From NCBI RefSeq assembly GCF_002892835.1, contig NZ_PJMB01000010.1, positions 1 through 64,000 of the forward strand: a stretch of 64,000 nucleotides of DNA. Reading direction: 5' to 3'. Within the stretch, counting starts at the first letter, position 1; every line of letters starts with the position of its first letter. A model generated the notes under the pieces. It was given only the letters and a program-made list of their open reading frames with translations. It searched no databases and was not told the origin of the DNA. Below are positions 8,416 to 18,177 of this stretch, in pieces. This DNA comes from Arthrobacter sp. AFG7.2. Lineage in GTDB: Bacteria; Actinomycetota; Actinomycetes; Actinomycetales; Micrococcaceae. The translations under genes and the position numbers were made by a program.

Positions 8416-9834
8416 ATGCCGTATCAAACGGCCCCGGCGGCTGATGATGCCTGGGTTCCTGCTGTCACCTTCGCGGCTGAGGATCCACTTCTGGTCGGGA
8501 CTGTGAGCTTTCCGCTCCCTTCCTTCCTCTCGGCTGACCAAGCTCTTCGGCTCGTGGCATCAGCTGACCGGCTCATTGCATGGGGGACGGCGATGAAAAC
8601 GCGTGCCCTGGCCCGGGTCGAAGAGGCCGTTGGCGAAGAGACCCCGGCGAGGAGGGACGAGCAGCCCGTGCGTTTTGGCGGGGACGAGGCCCATGCGCTC
8701 GCCGTCACAGAGGTGGCTACCGCCTGCGCTGTCTCTGAAGGTTCAGCCGCACGCTCCTTGAATGAAGCCGCAGAATTGACCACGTCGCAGTGGGAAGTTC
8801 TTGAAGCGGTTGAAGGAGGGCACATTTCCAACGGGCACGCACGGATCATCCTCGAACAGGCGCGCTTCCTGCCTGCCGTGCACGCTGAAAAGTTCTCGCG
8901 GGTGGCCCTGCAAAGGACACGGACCCGCCACGGCAGGCGCCGCACCGCCGTCGAACTGCGCAGCTGCCTGCGCAGGCTGCGTGAGCGACTCCACCCAGAG
9001 AGTCTCGCGGCCCGGAAAGCAGCCGCCCACCGCGAACGCGGGGTGTGGTTCTCACCCGAGCCGGACGGGATGTGCACCCTCACCGCGCACCTCCCGGCAG
9101 AGGTTGGCCTGGCCATTTTCAACGGGCTCGACCACGACGCACTGCTGGCCAAAGCCAGGGTTTCGGAACGTAGTCATGAGTCGGGCGCCATTGTTGGGGA
9201 CGGTGTCCGGTCCGGCTCCATCTCGCTTCCGGAGTTCCGGGCGGATGCGCTGGCCTACCGTCTCCTCGGGGGAACTGAGGAGTTAGAGTTCGGGGCGTTC
9301 CGGGCTGAGGTGGTAGTGACCATTCCTATAGGCCTGGCACTCGGGCGCGGCACAGGAAGCGAAGCAACACTGGACTCCGCGGAACTTGCCGGTTACGGGC
9401 CCATCGACGCTTCCACGGCCCGGCAGCTGGCGGCACTTGCGCCCAACTGGCAGCGGCTTTTCACTGACTGCACCACCGGCAAGGCCCTTGGGGTGGGCCG
9501 GACGGCTTACCGTCCGCCGAAGGCATTGCTACGGTACCTGCACAGCCGTGACGGCACGTGCCGGTTTCCGGGCTGTACCCGCCCGGCCTCTGTTTGCGAA
9601 CCCGACCATACCGTTGAGTGGCAGGATGGCGGGACTACCGACGCCGGCAACCTTGCAATGCTGTGCCGAAGACACCACGCGCTCAAGTCCATAGGGGCCT
9701 GGAAGTACAGGCAGTTGCCTGGATCCGGCAATCTCGAATGGAAGTCGCCATTCGGTAGCGTCCTCATCAGCGAGCCGATGGAATTTCATCCAGGGCCTGA
9801 TCCAGGGAAGCTGCCGGAACCGCCGCCGTTTTAG
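8416..9834 (+). CDS. DUF222 / HNH endonuclease domain protein
   Basis: 472 residues. The N-terminal two thirds are the helical DUF222 (13E12 repeat) domain. The C-terminus has an HNH nuclease motif with zinc-binding pairs: CRFPGCTRPASVCEPDHTVEW, then GG-TD-GNL and CRRHHALK. These proteins are multi-copy in Micrococcaceae and mycobacteria; their biological role is unknown, although nuclease activity on DNA is expected. A second, diverged copy lies at 60098-61705. The gene stands alone between a GNAT remnant and a gene-poor stretch. Confidence 0.92.
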   Translation: MPYQTAPAADDAWVPAVTFAAEDPLLVGTVSFPLPSFLSADQALRLVASADRLIAWGTAMKTRALARVEEAVGEETPARRDEQPVRFGGDEAHALAVTEVATACAVSEGSAARSLNEAAELTTSQWEVLEAVEGGHISNGHARIILEQARFLPAVHAEKFSRVALQRTRTRHGRRRTAVELRSCLRRLRERLHPESLAARKAAAHRERGVWFSPEPDGMCTLTAHLPAEVGLAIFNGLDHDALLAKARVSERSHESGAIVGDGVRSGSISLPEFRADALAYRLLGGTEELEFGAFRAEVVVTIPIGLALGRGTGSEATLDSAELAGYGPIDASTARQLAALAPNWQRLFTDCTTGKALGVGRTAYRPPKALLRYLHSRDGTCRFPGCTRPASVCEPDHTVEWQDGGTTDAGNLAMLCRRHHALKSIGAWKYRQLPGSGNLEWKSPFGSVLISEPMEFHPGPDPGKLPEPPPF

Positions 9835-10352
9835 TTCCTGCGGTCCCGGTGGGGCTTCAGTCGTAGGAAGGGCGGTGCCATTCCTGGTCAGCGGGCATGC
9901 GGCCGATGCTCCAAGCGGTTTGCGGGCCTTGGTGACGGTGACGTTGGAGAGGACGGCCTCTTACTTCGCGGACTCAATGCCCAGGTGCCAGTCGGCCCAG
10001 GCCACCGGACGATGTCCACTTCACTACCGATCAGGTCTTGTTGTCCGGTAGCGGATGCAACGGACGGGATGCGTTGCAGCAACGATCCGGCAGCCCACGA
10101 GGGCGAATCAAAGACCGCCGCAATCCGGAGATACAGGGGGTAACGGCCGTTAACAGGGCGACCGCGGCGGTCACATAAGGAACCGGTGCGCGGCCAAATC
10201 CAAGTAGTGCCCGTCCAGCGCCGTGTGAGAAAACGAGTACTTAAGGAGCGAAGACAGGTGGGGGATTACGCGTGTGCTCACTGTGCACTGCCCCATACGG
10301 TTAGCAGAGTCAGCGGCCAGGGGGTCGCTCTTCAGGTCTCACAGGAGCTTAA
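9835..10352. other. Gene-poor region with palindromes before the coiled-coil gene
   Basis: About 518 bases without a convincing gene. On the minus strand around 9890-10080, short stretches such as WADWHLGIESAK (followed by a stop) and VLSNVTVTKARKPLG look protein-like but lie in different frames, so this may be a decayed gene that I cannot identify. Closer to the downstream gene are two perfect palindromes: TAACGGCCGTTA (10141-10152) and GACCGCGGCGGTC (10160-10172). The ribosome site AGGAG at 10343-10347 belongs to the coiled-coil gene. Confidence 0.55.
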
Positions 10353-12680
10353 ATGCGCGCATCAGCGTCCAAACCCGTCCTCGCACGCCGTCTCGCGGCG
10401 GCCGTCGTCCTGCCCGGCCTGCTGGCCACCAGCCTTGTGCTGGTCCAGCCGGCGGCTGCCGCCGGAACCACGACCAACTCCTCCATCTGCAACGGCGTGG
10501 TCAACCAGCTGGCCCACCGGGGGGCCGTCCAGGAGAACCTGCTGAAGGCGGCCGCGAAGAGGAACGCGGAAGCGATCGCTGTACTGCAGGCGGAGAGGGA
10601 GAGTCTCCAGGCGAAGGCAAATGAGTTGACGTTGCAGGAGGCCAAAGTTGCCAAGTCCGTGGCTGATCTTGAAGCCCAGGAGACACAAATAGCCATTGAC
10701 ATGGACGCAGCGCAGGCTGAGCTGGAAAGGCTGACCTCTGAGCAGGAGGACGCAGCGGGTACCGTAGCCGCTGCCAAAGCTGGCATTGCAGCTCTGCAGA
10801 GCCAGCAGGAGGAAATCGCCAGTAAGCTGACGCCGCTGCAGGGGGAACTGGCAACGGCGGAATCTGAATCCGCGGCTCTGAAGAGTACGCTTGCTGACCT
10901 TGAGGCACGGCAGGCCGCCAACACCCAGTCCCTTAAGACCGCCAAGGCCGACCTTGTTCCGCTGGAGCAGACAGCGGACCAGGCAGCCTCCGCCGTTGCT
11001 GCCAAAGACGCCGAAATCCAAGCAGCCAAGGACCAACTGGCAGCCCTGACCACCCGGGCGCAGCAGGCGGCCGGGGACGTAGCGGCTGCTCAGCAAGCAG
11101 CCACCGACGCCGAAAACCAGCTGAAGGTACTTCAGGCAGCTGGAATCGCCGCGGCAGCAGAACTGGATGACCAGCAGGCTTTAGTCGACGTCGCCAACCA
11201 GACTCTGTACGGGCTGCAACGTAATGCCGCCGCCGCCGACGCCGAGGTCAAGGCTCAGAAGGACCAGATTGCTGCTGCCGAAACCCAGCTCGCGGCACTA
11301 GAATCTACGGCCTCCCTGGCAAAGGAAGCCGTCGAAGCCAAGAACACCGAGACTAAGACAGCCCAGGCGGATCTGGTGACCCTCCAGGCCACTGCTACAG
11401 CAGCAGCGAAGGCTGTCACCGACAACGCTGCCAGGATCGAGGCCGCCAACGCGTCGATTGCCGACCTGAAGGGCCAGACTGCCGCTGCAAACGCGGCCGT
11501 TGTTGCGAAGCAAGCCGACCTGCAAAAGGCCCAAGACGAGTTGCAGGCACTGCAGGACAGGAAGACTTTTCTGGAAGCCGAAATAAAGCGCTACGAAGCA
11601 GTGAAGGACAACCGGGACGGACTGAAGAAGGAGGCGGAGCAACAGCTCCCCCTGCTCCGTGCACAGCTGGTCACCGTCAATGGCCAGATCACCGACAAGA
11701 ACGCGACCATCTCCGGGCTCCAGGGCGACCTGAAGACGCTGCAAACACAGGTTGACAGCTTGAACACCCAACTGTTCAGCAAGCAGCAGGAAAGCAGCAG
11801 CTTGCAAAAGAACACCGCGCCATTCCAGGCAGCGCTCGATGCCGCTAATGCGGCGGTCACCGAAAAGCAGGCGGACATTGGTGCTTTGAAAGACCAGGTG
11901 CTGGGCCTGCAGGCAGCGGCCACGGACGCCTATGCCGCTGTTGAGGGCAAGCAGACTGAGCTGAGCAACCTGCAAAGCGAGCTTCCGTCATTAGAGCAAG
12001 CGTCCAAGGCAGCTGCTGACGCAGTGACGGCCCAACAGGCACTGGTTGCCAACCTCGAGTCAGCCCTTCCTGGCCTTAAAGACAACCTGGAGCAGGCCAC
12101 ACAAGACATCGCGGACCAGCAGGCCGATCTGGACATCAAGGCGGCCCTGCTGACCCAGGCGGAGGAAGCACTAACTGCAGCCAACACCGCGGTGGAAACC
12201 AAGACATCGGAAATCTCCACCCTGCAGGACCAGCTCAAGGAACTACAGTCGACGCTTGATACGGCCAGCGCCGCGGTGACCGACAAGACGGCGGAGATCG
12301 ATGCCCTCAGCCTGCTCGGAGACGGCCTGGTAACCCGGATCACCGACCTCAACACGCAGGTCACCGCCAAGGAGGCTGCGATCCTTGACCTGCAAAACCG
12401 TGTGGCGCCGCTCCTGGCCCAGCTCAACCAGCTCAACGGCGACATCAACGCGGCGGAAGTGAAACTGGAAGAACTACAGCTGCAGCTTATTGCTGCTGAC
12501 TCGCAACTCGTAGCCGCCCAAACGAAACTGGCGGATCTTCAGGCGAAAAAGGGCTCAAACCAGCCAGCTATCAAGACGCAAAAAGATATAGTTGCCAGCC
12601 TTCAGGCGCAGCTGGCCGAGATCCAGACGCAGATGTCCGCGATCGATCCACGCATCAAGAACGGGGGCTGCGCCGCCTGA
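10353..12680 (+). CDS. Secreted coiled-coil protein of 28-residue repeats
   Basis: 775 residues. A Sec signal peptide (basic n-region, Leu/Val core, cleavage probably after the QPAAAA stretch near residue 37) is followed by an almost continuous coiled coil rich in Ala, Gln, Leu, Glu and Lys. From residue 214 to 724 it consists of 17 units of exactly 28 residues (four heptads), broken once by a 35-residue unit at 410-444. Units usually open with [A/Q/D]-[V/I]-x-x-K, for example AVTEKQADI, AVEGKQTEL and AVETKTSEI. The only cysteines are C46, just after the mature N-terminus, and C773, three residues from the end. There is no sortase motif, lipobox, peptidoglycan-binding or hydrolase domain. An extended extracellular rod or spacer is likely; the function is unknown. 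The start has AGGAG five bases upstream. Confidence 0.88.
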   Translation: MRASASKPVLARRLAAAVVLPGLLATSLVLVQPAAAAGTTTNSSICNGVVNQLAHRGAVQENLLKAAAKRNAEAIAVLQAERESLQAKANELTLQEAKVAKSVADLEAQETQIAIDMDAAQAELERLTSEQEDAAGTVAAAKAGIAALQSQQEEIASKLTPLQGELATAESESAALKSTLADLEARQAANTQSLKTAKADLVPLEQTADQAASAVAAKDAEIQAAKDQLAALTTRAQQAAGDVAAAQQAATDAENQLKVLQAAGIAAAAELDDQQALVDVANQTLYGLQRNAAAADAEVKAQKDQIAAAETQLAALESTASLAKEAVEAKNTETKTAQADLVTLQATATAAAKAVTDNAARIEAANASIADLKGQTAAANAAVVAKQADLQKAQDELQALQDRKTFLEAEIKRYEAVKDNRDGLKKEAEQQLPLLRAQLVTVNGQITDKNATISGLQGDLKTLQTQVDSLNTQLFSKQQESSSLQKNTAPFQAALDAANAAVTEKQADIGALKDQVLGLQAAATDAYAAVEGKQTELSNLQSELPSLEQASKAAADAVTAQQALVANLESALPGLKDNLEQATQDIADQQADLDIKAALLTQAEEALTAANTAVETKTSEISTLQDQLKELQSTLDTASAAVTDKTAEIDALSLLGDGLVTRITDLNTQVTAKEAAILDLQNRVAPLLAQLNQLNGDINAAEVKLEELQLQLIAADSQLVAAQTKLADLQAKKGSNQPAIKTQKDIVASLQAQLAEIQTQMSAIDPRIKNGGCAA

Positions 12681-12728
12681 TTTCGGCGGGTGGCTTGAGT
12701 GCTGGCGCCCAAAGGCGTGCGCCACAGT

Positions 12729-12765
12729 GGAGAGGCCCGGCCATTGCGGCCGGGCCTCTCCGTTT
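12729..12765 (+). terminator. Terminator after the coiled-coil gene
   Basis: GGAGAGGCCCGGCC pairs with GGCCGGGCCTCTCC around a short ATTGC-type loop (12729-12761), followed by GTTT. It lies between the plus-strand coiled-coil gene and the minus-strand DJ-1/PfpI gene that ends at 12785, and can serve both. Confidence 0.88.
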
Positions 12766-12784
12766 ACAGGGGTTGGGAGGCGAA

Positions 12785-13483
12785 TCAGCCCAGCGCCTTA
12801 ATCACTTCCTTGGCCACGTCCTCGCTGGACTGCGGATTCTGCCCGGTAATCAGGTTGCCGTCACGGACCACGTGGGATGTCCAGGCGGCGGCGTTCTCGA
12901 TAACGGCACCCTTGTCCCTCAGCGCGTCCTCCACCAGCCACGGCGTGTTCTCGCCCGTGCCGCCGCCCAGCTCTTCCTCGTTGGTGAACACGGTGAGGCG
13001 GCGTCCGGCGAAAACGAACGCGCCGTCGTCGTCCGTTGCGCTGAGCAGCCCGGCCGGGCCGTGGCAGAAGGGGGCGATGGCCTTGCCGTCCTTGTCCGCC
13101 GCCGCCAGGAGCCGGCCCAGGTCCGCGTCCTTGTACAGGTCTGCCATCGGACCGTGGCCGCCGGGCATCACCACGGCGTCGTAGGCGGAAGGGTCGACGT
13201 CGGCCAGCACCAGCGGCTGCGAGAGCTCGCCATCGATGGACGCGAGGTAGTCCTGGAAGCCTTTCGCCCGGTCCTCGCCACCGGCCGACTCAGCGGCCAG
13301 GCTGACCTGGTCCACAGTGGGCTTCGCCCCGCCAGGTGTCGCGACGTGCACGGTGTGGCCGGCGTCGAGCAGGGTCTGGTGCGCCACCACCAGTTCTTCG
13401 GCCCAGAACCCCGTGGGGTGCTCACTGCCGTCCTTCATGGTGAGGGAGTCGGCTGCGGATACAACCATCAGAATGTTTGCCAT
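12785..13483 (-). CDS. DJ-1/PfpI-family type 1 glutamine amidotransferase-like protein
   Basis: 232 residues. It begins MANILMVVSAADSL and has the Hsp31-type layout: a conserved Glu in GFWAEEL (near residue 29), the nucleophile-elbow cysteine in IAPFCHGPAGLL (near residue 139), and VVMPGGHGPMADL. Family members act as glyoxalase III/deglycase, chaperone or protease; the exact activity cannot be told from sequence. It is 24 bases upstream, in the opposite reading order, of nothing else: the aldo/keto reductase gene precedes it on the same strand (13508-14377), so the two probably form a carbonyl-detoxification operon. Confidence 0.93.
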   Translation of the reverse strand: MANILMVVSAADSLTMKDGSEHPTGFWAEELVVAHQTLLDAGHTVHVATPGGAKPTVDQVSLAAESAGGEDRAKGFQDYLASIDGELSQPLVLADVDPSAYDAVVMPGGHGPMADLYKDADLGRLLAAADKDGKAIAPFCHGPAGLLSATDDDGAFVFAGRRLTVFTNEEELGGGTGENTPWLVEDALRDKGAVIENAAAWTSHVVRDGNLITGQNPQSSEDVAKEVIKALG

Positions 13484-13507
13484 GGGTTTGCTCCTGTTCG
13501 TAGTTCT

Positions 13508-14377
13508 CTACTCGCCGGCTGCTTCAAGCTCAGCGTAGGTCTCGTCGTCAAGGGAAATTGTTGCCGCGGCCAGGTTTTCTTCCAGGTGCTTCACGGAACC
13601 GGTGCCGGGGATCGGCATCATCACGGGGGAACGGCGCAGCAGCCAGGCCAGCGCCACCTGGGAGGTGGTGGCCCCAAGACGCTTGGCGGCCTCGTCCAGC
13701 GGCCCGCCCGGCCGGGCGAGTTCGCCCGCCGAAATGGGAGCCCAGGGAATGAAGCCGATGCCGTTTTCCTCCGAGTAGCGCAGGACGTCCTCAGAGCTGC
13801 GGTCTGTCAGGTTGTACCGGTTCTGGACCGTGGACACCGTGAAATGCTTCCCGGCAGCCTCGAGCTCCTCCACGCTGACCTGCGAGAGGCCCAGCGCCCG
13901 GACCTTACCTTCGTCCTGCAGCTCGCGGAGGACGCCGAACTGCTCTGCGGCATCCACTTTGGGATCGATCCGGTGGAGCTGGAGCAGGTCCAAGGTGTCC
14001 ACCTTGAGCTTCCGCAGGCTCAGCTCGGTCTGCTGGCGCAGGTACTCCGGCCGGCCCACGGGGATCCACTGGTTCGGGCCGGTGCGGGTGAAGCCTACTT
14101 TCGTGGCGATCTTCAGCCCGTCCTTGTACGGGTGCAGCGCCTCAGCCAGGATTTCCTCGCTGATGTTGGGGCCGTAGGAATCGGCGGTATCGATGAAGTC
14201 CACCCCGAGTTCGACGGCGCGGCGCACCACCTGGATCGCGGCACCGCGGTCCGCCGGCTCACCCCAGACACCATCGCCCACAATGCGCATGGCACCGAAA
14301 CCGAGCCGATGAACGGTTCCCAGATCCTTCAGGTCAATCGTTGCGGACAATTCCAACTGGTTCGTATTCGGGCTCAT
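13508..14377 (-). CDS. Aldo/keto reductase
   Basis: 289 residues, a TIM-barrel NADPH-dependent carbonyl reductase. The catalytic tetrad is visible: Asp in [10 protein letters not shown], Tyr in the same segment, Lys in KIATKVGFT, His in LLQLHRID. The C-terminal cofactor motif includes [13 protein letters not shown]. The first gene of a probable two-gene minus-strand operon with the DJ-1/PfpI gene, 24 bases downstream. The substrate is not predictable. The divergent LLM flavin-dependent oxidoreductase starts 143 bases away, so the promoters of both lie in 14378-14519. Confidence 0.94.
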   Translation of the reverse strand: MSPNTNQLELSATIDLKDLGTVHRLGFGAMRIVGDGVWGEPADRGAAIQVVRRAVELGVDFIDTADSYGPNISEEILAEALHPYKDGLKIATKVGFTRTGPNQWIPVGRPEYLRQQTELSLRKLKVDTLDLLQLHRIDPKVDAAEQFGVLRELQDEGKVRALGLSQVSVEELEAAGKHFTVSTVQNRYNLTDRSSEDVLRYSEENGIGFIPWAPISAGELARPGGPLDEAAKRLGATTSQVALAWLLRRSPVMMPIPGTGSVKHLEENLAAATISLDDETYAELEAAGE

Positions 14378-14519
14378 AGGGGCGGCAACATCATAAGTCT
14401 GCTGAGTATTCCGGCCCGGGCTGAAATAAGCAGGCTCCCGCCGTGGTTATGCATCAAGTGCCTGCCGTGATCCGGCGGGCTGAAACTTCCTGAACAGCTT
14501 TGAAAGGCCGGCACCCGAC

Positions 14520-15509
14520 GTGACTCTTCCCCTCTCCATCCTTGACCTGGCAACCATCGGCAAGGGCCAGACGGCGGCGGAGAGCTTCGCGGGAAGCGTT
14601 GCCATGGCACAGAGCGCCGAGAAGCTGGGGTACCGGCGCGTGTGGTACGCCGAGCACCACAACATGTCCTCCATTGCGTCCTCTGCCACAAGCGTCCTCA
14701 TCGCCCATGTGGCCGCGCAGACAGAAAGCATCCGGCTCGGCGCCGGCGGCGTGATGCTGCCCAACCACTCGCCGCTGACCATCGCCGAGCAGTTCGGCAC
14801 CCTGGAGACCCTGCACCCGGACCGCATCGACCTGGGCCTGGGCCGCGCGCCGGGCAGCGACCAGAACACCATGCGCGCGCTGCGCCGTGACCCGATGTCC
14901 GCGGACAGTTTCCCGCAGGATGTGCTGGAACTCCAGGGCTACCTCACTGGCCCCACGCGCATCCAGGGAGTGGAAGCCACCCCCGGCAAGGGCACCAACG
15001 TGCCGCTGTACATCCTGGGCTCCTCCCTGTTCGGCGCCCGGCTGGCCGCCCAGCTGGGGCTGCCGTACGCCTTCGCCTCGCACTTCGCGCCCAATGCCCT
15101 GCAGGACGCGGTGGCCCTCTACCGCCGGGAGTTCAAGCCCTCGGCTCAGCTGGAAGCCCCCCACGTCATTGCCGGCGTCAACGTCATCGCCGCTGATTCC
15201 GCGTCGGAAGCGCAGGCCATGATGCAGGCCACCAAGCGCGCCAGGGTGTCCCTGTTCTTCGGCGGCGGCCGCGAATTCACCGACGACGAGGCGGACATGA
15301 TCCTCGACTCCCCCCAGGGCCAGCACGTCTCGCAGATGATGACCTACTCCGCAGTGGGAACGCCCGACGTCGTGATGGACTACCTGGAGGAATTCGGCCG
15401 GCACGCCAACGCCGACGAACTCATCGTGGCGCACCAGAGCACCGGCACTGACGCACGGCTGCGCTCCGTGGAACTTCTGGCCCAGGCGGCCGGACTGGTA
15501 CGGGTCTGA
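14520..15509 (+). CDS. LLM-class flavin-dependent oxidoreductase
   Basis: 329 residues with a bacterial luciferase-like TIM barrel. It has the typical MsnO8/YhbW-type opening ([13 protein letters not shown]), the [12 protein letters not shown] strand and the ERFG-like [25 protein letters not shown] segment. It probably uses FMNH2 from a partner reductase; the substrate is unknown. The start is GTG at 14520, with only a distant GAAAGG upstream, so it is slightly uncertain. The MFS exporter begins two bases after its stop, giving a two-gene plus-strand operon. Confidence 0.92.
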   Translation: MTLPLSILDLATIGKGQTAAESFAGSVAMAQSAEKLGYRRVWYAEHHNMSSIASSATSVLIAHVAAQTESIRLGAGGVMLPNHSPLTIAEQFGTLETLHPDRIDLGLGRAPGSDQNTMRALRRDPMSADSFPQDVLELQGYLTGPTRIQGVEATPGKGTNVPLYILGSSLFGARLAAQLGLPYAFASHFAPNALQDAVALYRREFKPSAQLEAPHVIAGVNVIAADSASEAQAMMQATKRARVSLFFGGGREFTDDEADMILDSPQGQHVSQMMTYSAVGTPDVVMDYLEEFGRHANADELIVAHQSTGTDARLRSVELLAQAAGLVRV

Positions 15510-15510
15510 C

Positions 15511-16992
15511 ATGCGAGCCGCAGGCGAGGGCGTAGGCTTCCGGTCCAAACGGGGCCCGATCCTCATTGCCCTGATGCTGTCCACCGGGCTGGTGGCCATC
15601 GATTCCACCATCGTGGCCACCGCCGTCCCGTCAATCGTCCGGGACATCGGCGGGTTCGAATCCTTCCCCTGGCTCTTCTCGGCCTACCTCCTGGCCCAGG
15701 CCGTCTCCGTGCCCATCTACGGCAAACTCTCCGACATGGTGGGCCGCAAACCCATCATCCTGGCGGGCATCGGACTGTTCCTGCTCGGATCCGTCCTCTG
15801 CGGTGTCGCCTGGAGCATGCCCGCCCTGATCGCATTCCGGGCCCTGCAGGGACTCGGGGCCGGTGCCGTATTGCCTGTATCCATCACCATTGCCGGTGAC
15901 ATCTACTCCCTGGAGGAGCGCGCCAAGGTGCAGGGCTACCTCGCCAGCGTCTGGGCTGTCTCCTCCGTGGTGGGGCCAAGCCTCGGCGGCATTTTCGCCG
16001 CGCTGGGCTTCTGGCGCGGAATCTTCCTGGTCAACATCCCGCTGTGTCTGCTGGCAGGCTGGATGCTGGTCCGCACCCTGCACGAGGACGTGGACCGCGC
16101 CAAGCACAAGGTGGATTACGCCGGCGCGGCCCTGCTGGCGGGCTCACTTGGCCTGCTGATCCTTGGTGCACTCCAGGGCGGCCAGGGGTGGGCGTGGGAT
16201 TCGCCCGTGAGTATCAGCATCTTCACGGTGGGCGCGGTGCTGCTGGCCCTGTTCCTGCTGGTGGAGCGCCGCGCGGCCGAGCCCGTCCTGCCGTCCTGGG
16301 TGGTATCGCGGCGGCTTCTCGGCACCACAGCCCTGGTGTCCTTCGGCGTCGGGGCCGTGATGATCGGGCTGACCTCCTACGTGCCCACGTTCCTGGAAGG
16401 GGCGCTGTCCAGCTCACCGCTGGTTGCCGGTTTGGCCCTGGCCGCACTCACGCTCGGCTGGCCGATCAGCGCCTCGCAGGCGGGCCGGCTCTACCTGCGG
16501 ATCGGATTTAAGGCCACTGGGCTCATCGGGATCTCCATCACCGTTGCGGGCCTCGCAGTCCTTGCACTCACGGCAGCTGCACCCAGTGTGGGGCTGGTCG
16601 CCGTCAGCTGCTTCGTCGTCGGACTGGGCCTGGGCCTGGTTGCGACACCCACGCTGATCGCGGCACAGTCCAGCGTCTCCTGGAATGAGCGGGGCGTGGT
16701 CACCAGCACCAACATGTTCGCCCGGTCCATCGGCAGCGCTTTGGGCGTGGCCGTCTTCGGCGCCGTGGCCAACGCCATCTACTCCAGTACTCCCGGCGGC
16801 GGCAGCAACGGCACGGCCGTCGTGGCCGCTTCCGGCGCCGTCTTCATGGCTGCGCTGGTGGCAGGCCTGCTCACGGTGGCGGCGGTGCTGGCCATGCCGG
16901 CGGTCCGCGCCGGTAAAGCAAGCGCCGGGAACGACGACGGCGACGGTAGCGGGGAGCCGGTCCTCACCGAAGCGGAGGATAGCTCGCGCTAA
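15511..16992 (+). CDS. MFS transporter, DHA2 (EmrB/QacA) 14-helix type
   Basis: 493 residues with about 14 predicted membrane helices. Helix 1 region carries the DHA2 motif (LSTGLVAIDSTIVATAVPSI), motif A is GKLSDMVGRKPI, and motif C-like RALQGLGAGAVLPVS is present. This subfamily exports drugs and cationic toxicants using the proton gradient. It starts two bases after the LLM oxidoreductase stop, so a coupled transcript is likely. It converges with the amine oxidase gene; a weak GGCTGC/GCAGCC hairpin at 17000-17019 is the only terminator-like structure between them. Confidence 0.94.
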   Translation: MRAAGEGVGFRSKRGPILIALMLSTGLVAIDSTIVATAVPSIVRDIGGFESFPWLFSAYLLAQAVSVPIYGKLSDMVGRKPIILAGIGLFLLGSVLCGVAWSMPALIAFRALQGLGAGAVLPVSITIAGDIYSLEERAKVQGYLASVWAVSSVVGPSLGGIFAALGFWRGIFLVNIPLCLLAGWMLVRTLHEDVDRAKHKVDYAGAALLAGSLGLLILGALQGGQGWAWDSPVSISIFTVGAVLLALFLLVERRAAEPVLPSWVVSRRLLGTTALVSFGVGAVMIGLTSYVPTFLEGALSSSPLVAGLALAALTLGWPISASQAGRLYLRIGFKATGLIGISITVAGLAVLALTAAAPSVGLVAVSCFVVGLGLGLVATPTLIAAQSSVSWNERGVVTSTNMFARSIGSALGVAVFGAVANAIYSSTPGGGSNGTAVVAASGAVFMAALVAGLLTVAAVLAMPAVRAGKASAGNDDGDGSGEPVLTEAEDSSR

Positions 16993-17025
16993 TGCGCCTG
17001 GCTGCCGGTGTGAGCAGCCGGCCGG

Positions 17026-18159
17026 TCAGCGGCCTGCGCGGAAGATTTCCGGAGCATCGCGGGTGCCTGTCGCCAAATCTGCGAGGATCCTGCCGATGAC
17101 CGGCGTGAACTTGAATCCGTGGCCGGAGAATCCGGCACCGATCACCACCGGCCCGATGCGGTCCAGGATGAAGTCCTCGTCCGGGGTGGTGGTGTAGGTG
17201 CAGCTGACCGCCTCGAAGGAGTCCGCGTCCACGCCGGGCAGCCAGGTCCGGGCGTACTCCTGCAGGGCGGCGAGCTGCACCGGTTCCGGCTGGAAGGAGC
17301 GCCGGTCCGGATCCACCACAGGTCCCACTCCGTGCCAGCCGGCCTTGATCCCCTCGCCCGGGGTCTGCATCCCGTACACCGGAGAGTACCAACCCTTGTA
17401 CTCCGCGCCTGTGCCCGGGTAGTGGTTGAAGCCGGGCCATTGCGCTCCCGGATCCGCCACCCGGAAGTGCGCCGGCTGCTCCTGGGTGACGCGAAGCCTG
17501 GGAATCCGCAGTCCGCGACTGTTGAACGCGCCTCCGAGGAGTTTCTCCGTCCAGCCGCCCGCCGTGACAACCACCTGGGCTGCAGTGACTACGTCCGTAC
17601 CGGCAGCGGACTCCAAAGCCAGCCGCACGCCGTCGTCCATTACCTGGAAGTCCACCACTCTGGTGTGGTGCCGGATGTCCGCACCGCGAACCACGGCAAG
17701 CCGCTGCATGGCAGGCAGTGCGGCGTCCGGGTTGAGCTGGCCGCCGTCGGGCAGGTGGAGCACCTTCTGGTCGAAGCGGATGCCGCGCCACCGCTCCGCA
17801 GCCTCTGCCGGATGAATAAATTCGGCGCGGATGCCCGCCTGTGCCAGCGCGGCGGCAACATCGGCAAAACGCGGTTCCGGACCATGGTTGACCACTCCTG
17901 TGCGCGCCAGCAGCTGCTCGCCGCTTTCCTGCTCAAGCTCATCCCACAGGGACAGCCCCTCAGCCAGCATGGCCACGTACTCGGGCTGGTGGTAACCCGG
18001 GTTGAGGTTGCGCGTGGTGCCGTGCGAGGCCCCGATGGTGTGCCCGGGCCCGAACTGCTCCACCAGCGTCACCTGCCGGCCGCGGCGCGCCAACGCCCAG
18101 GCGGCGGCCGAACCCATCGCCCCGCCGCCGATCACCACAGTGTCCAGAACAGTATTCAT
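17026..18159 (-). CDS. SolA-type FAD-dependent amine oxidase (N-methyltryptophan/sarcosine oxidase family)
   Basis: 377 residues, monomeric sarcosine oxidase family size. The FAD-binding Rossmann motif is VVIGGGAMGSAAAWALARRG near the N-terminus, followed by ASHGTTR, the usual covalent-flavin-family fingerprint. The C-terminal CTYTTTPDEDFILDRIG and GFSGHGFKFTPVIG segments match SolA-like oxidases; the flavin-linking Cys lies in the SCTYTTTP stretch. It oxidises a secondary amine, releasing H2O2; the substrate is unknown. The AEC-type transporter reading frames lie 18 bases upstream on the same strand, suggesting uptake or export of the substrate or product. Confidence 0.92.
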   Translation of the reverse strand: MNTVLDTVVIGGGAMGSAAAWALARRGRQVTLVEQFGPGHTIGASHGTTRNLNPGYHQPEYVAMLAEGLSLWDELEQESGEQLLARTGVVNHGPEPRFADVAAALAQAGIRAEFIHPAEAAERWRGIRFDQKVLHLPDGGQLNPDAALPAMQRLAVVRGADIRHHTRVVDFQVMDDGVRLALESAAGTDVVTAAQVVVTAGGWTEKLLGGAFNSRGLRIPRLRVTQEQPAHFRVADPGAQWPGFNHYPGTGAEYKGWYSPVYGMQTPGEGIKAGWHGVGPVVDPDRRSFQPEPVQLAALQEYARTWLPGVDADSFEAVSCTYTTTPDEDFILDRIGPVVIGAGFSGHGFKFTPVIGRILADLATGTRDAPEIFRAGR

Positions 18160-18177
18160 CAGCCCTCCAGGCTCGGG

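Noticed and set aside
9888..10082. A 64-codon minus-strand frame in the gene-poor region.
   Set aside because: Pro/Arg-rich, no ribosome site; only fragments of protein-like sequence in shifting frames, so at best a decayed gene.
12695..14470. A 591-codon plus-strand frame over the DJ-1 and aldo/keto reductase genes.
   Set aside because: Antisense to two clear enzymes; no motif.
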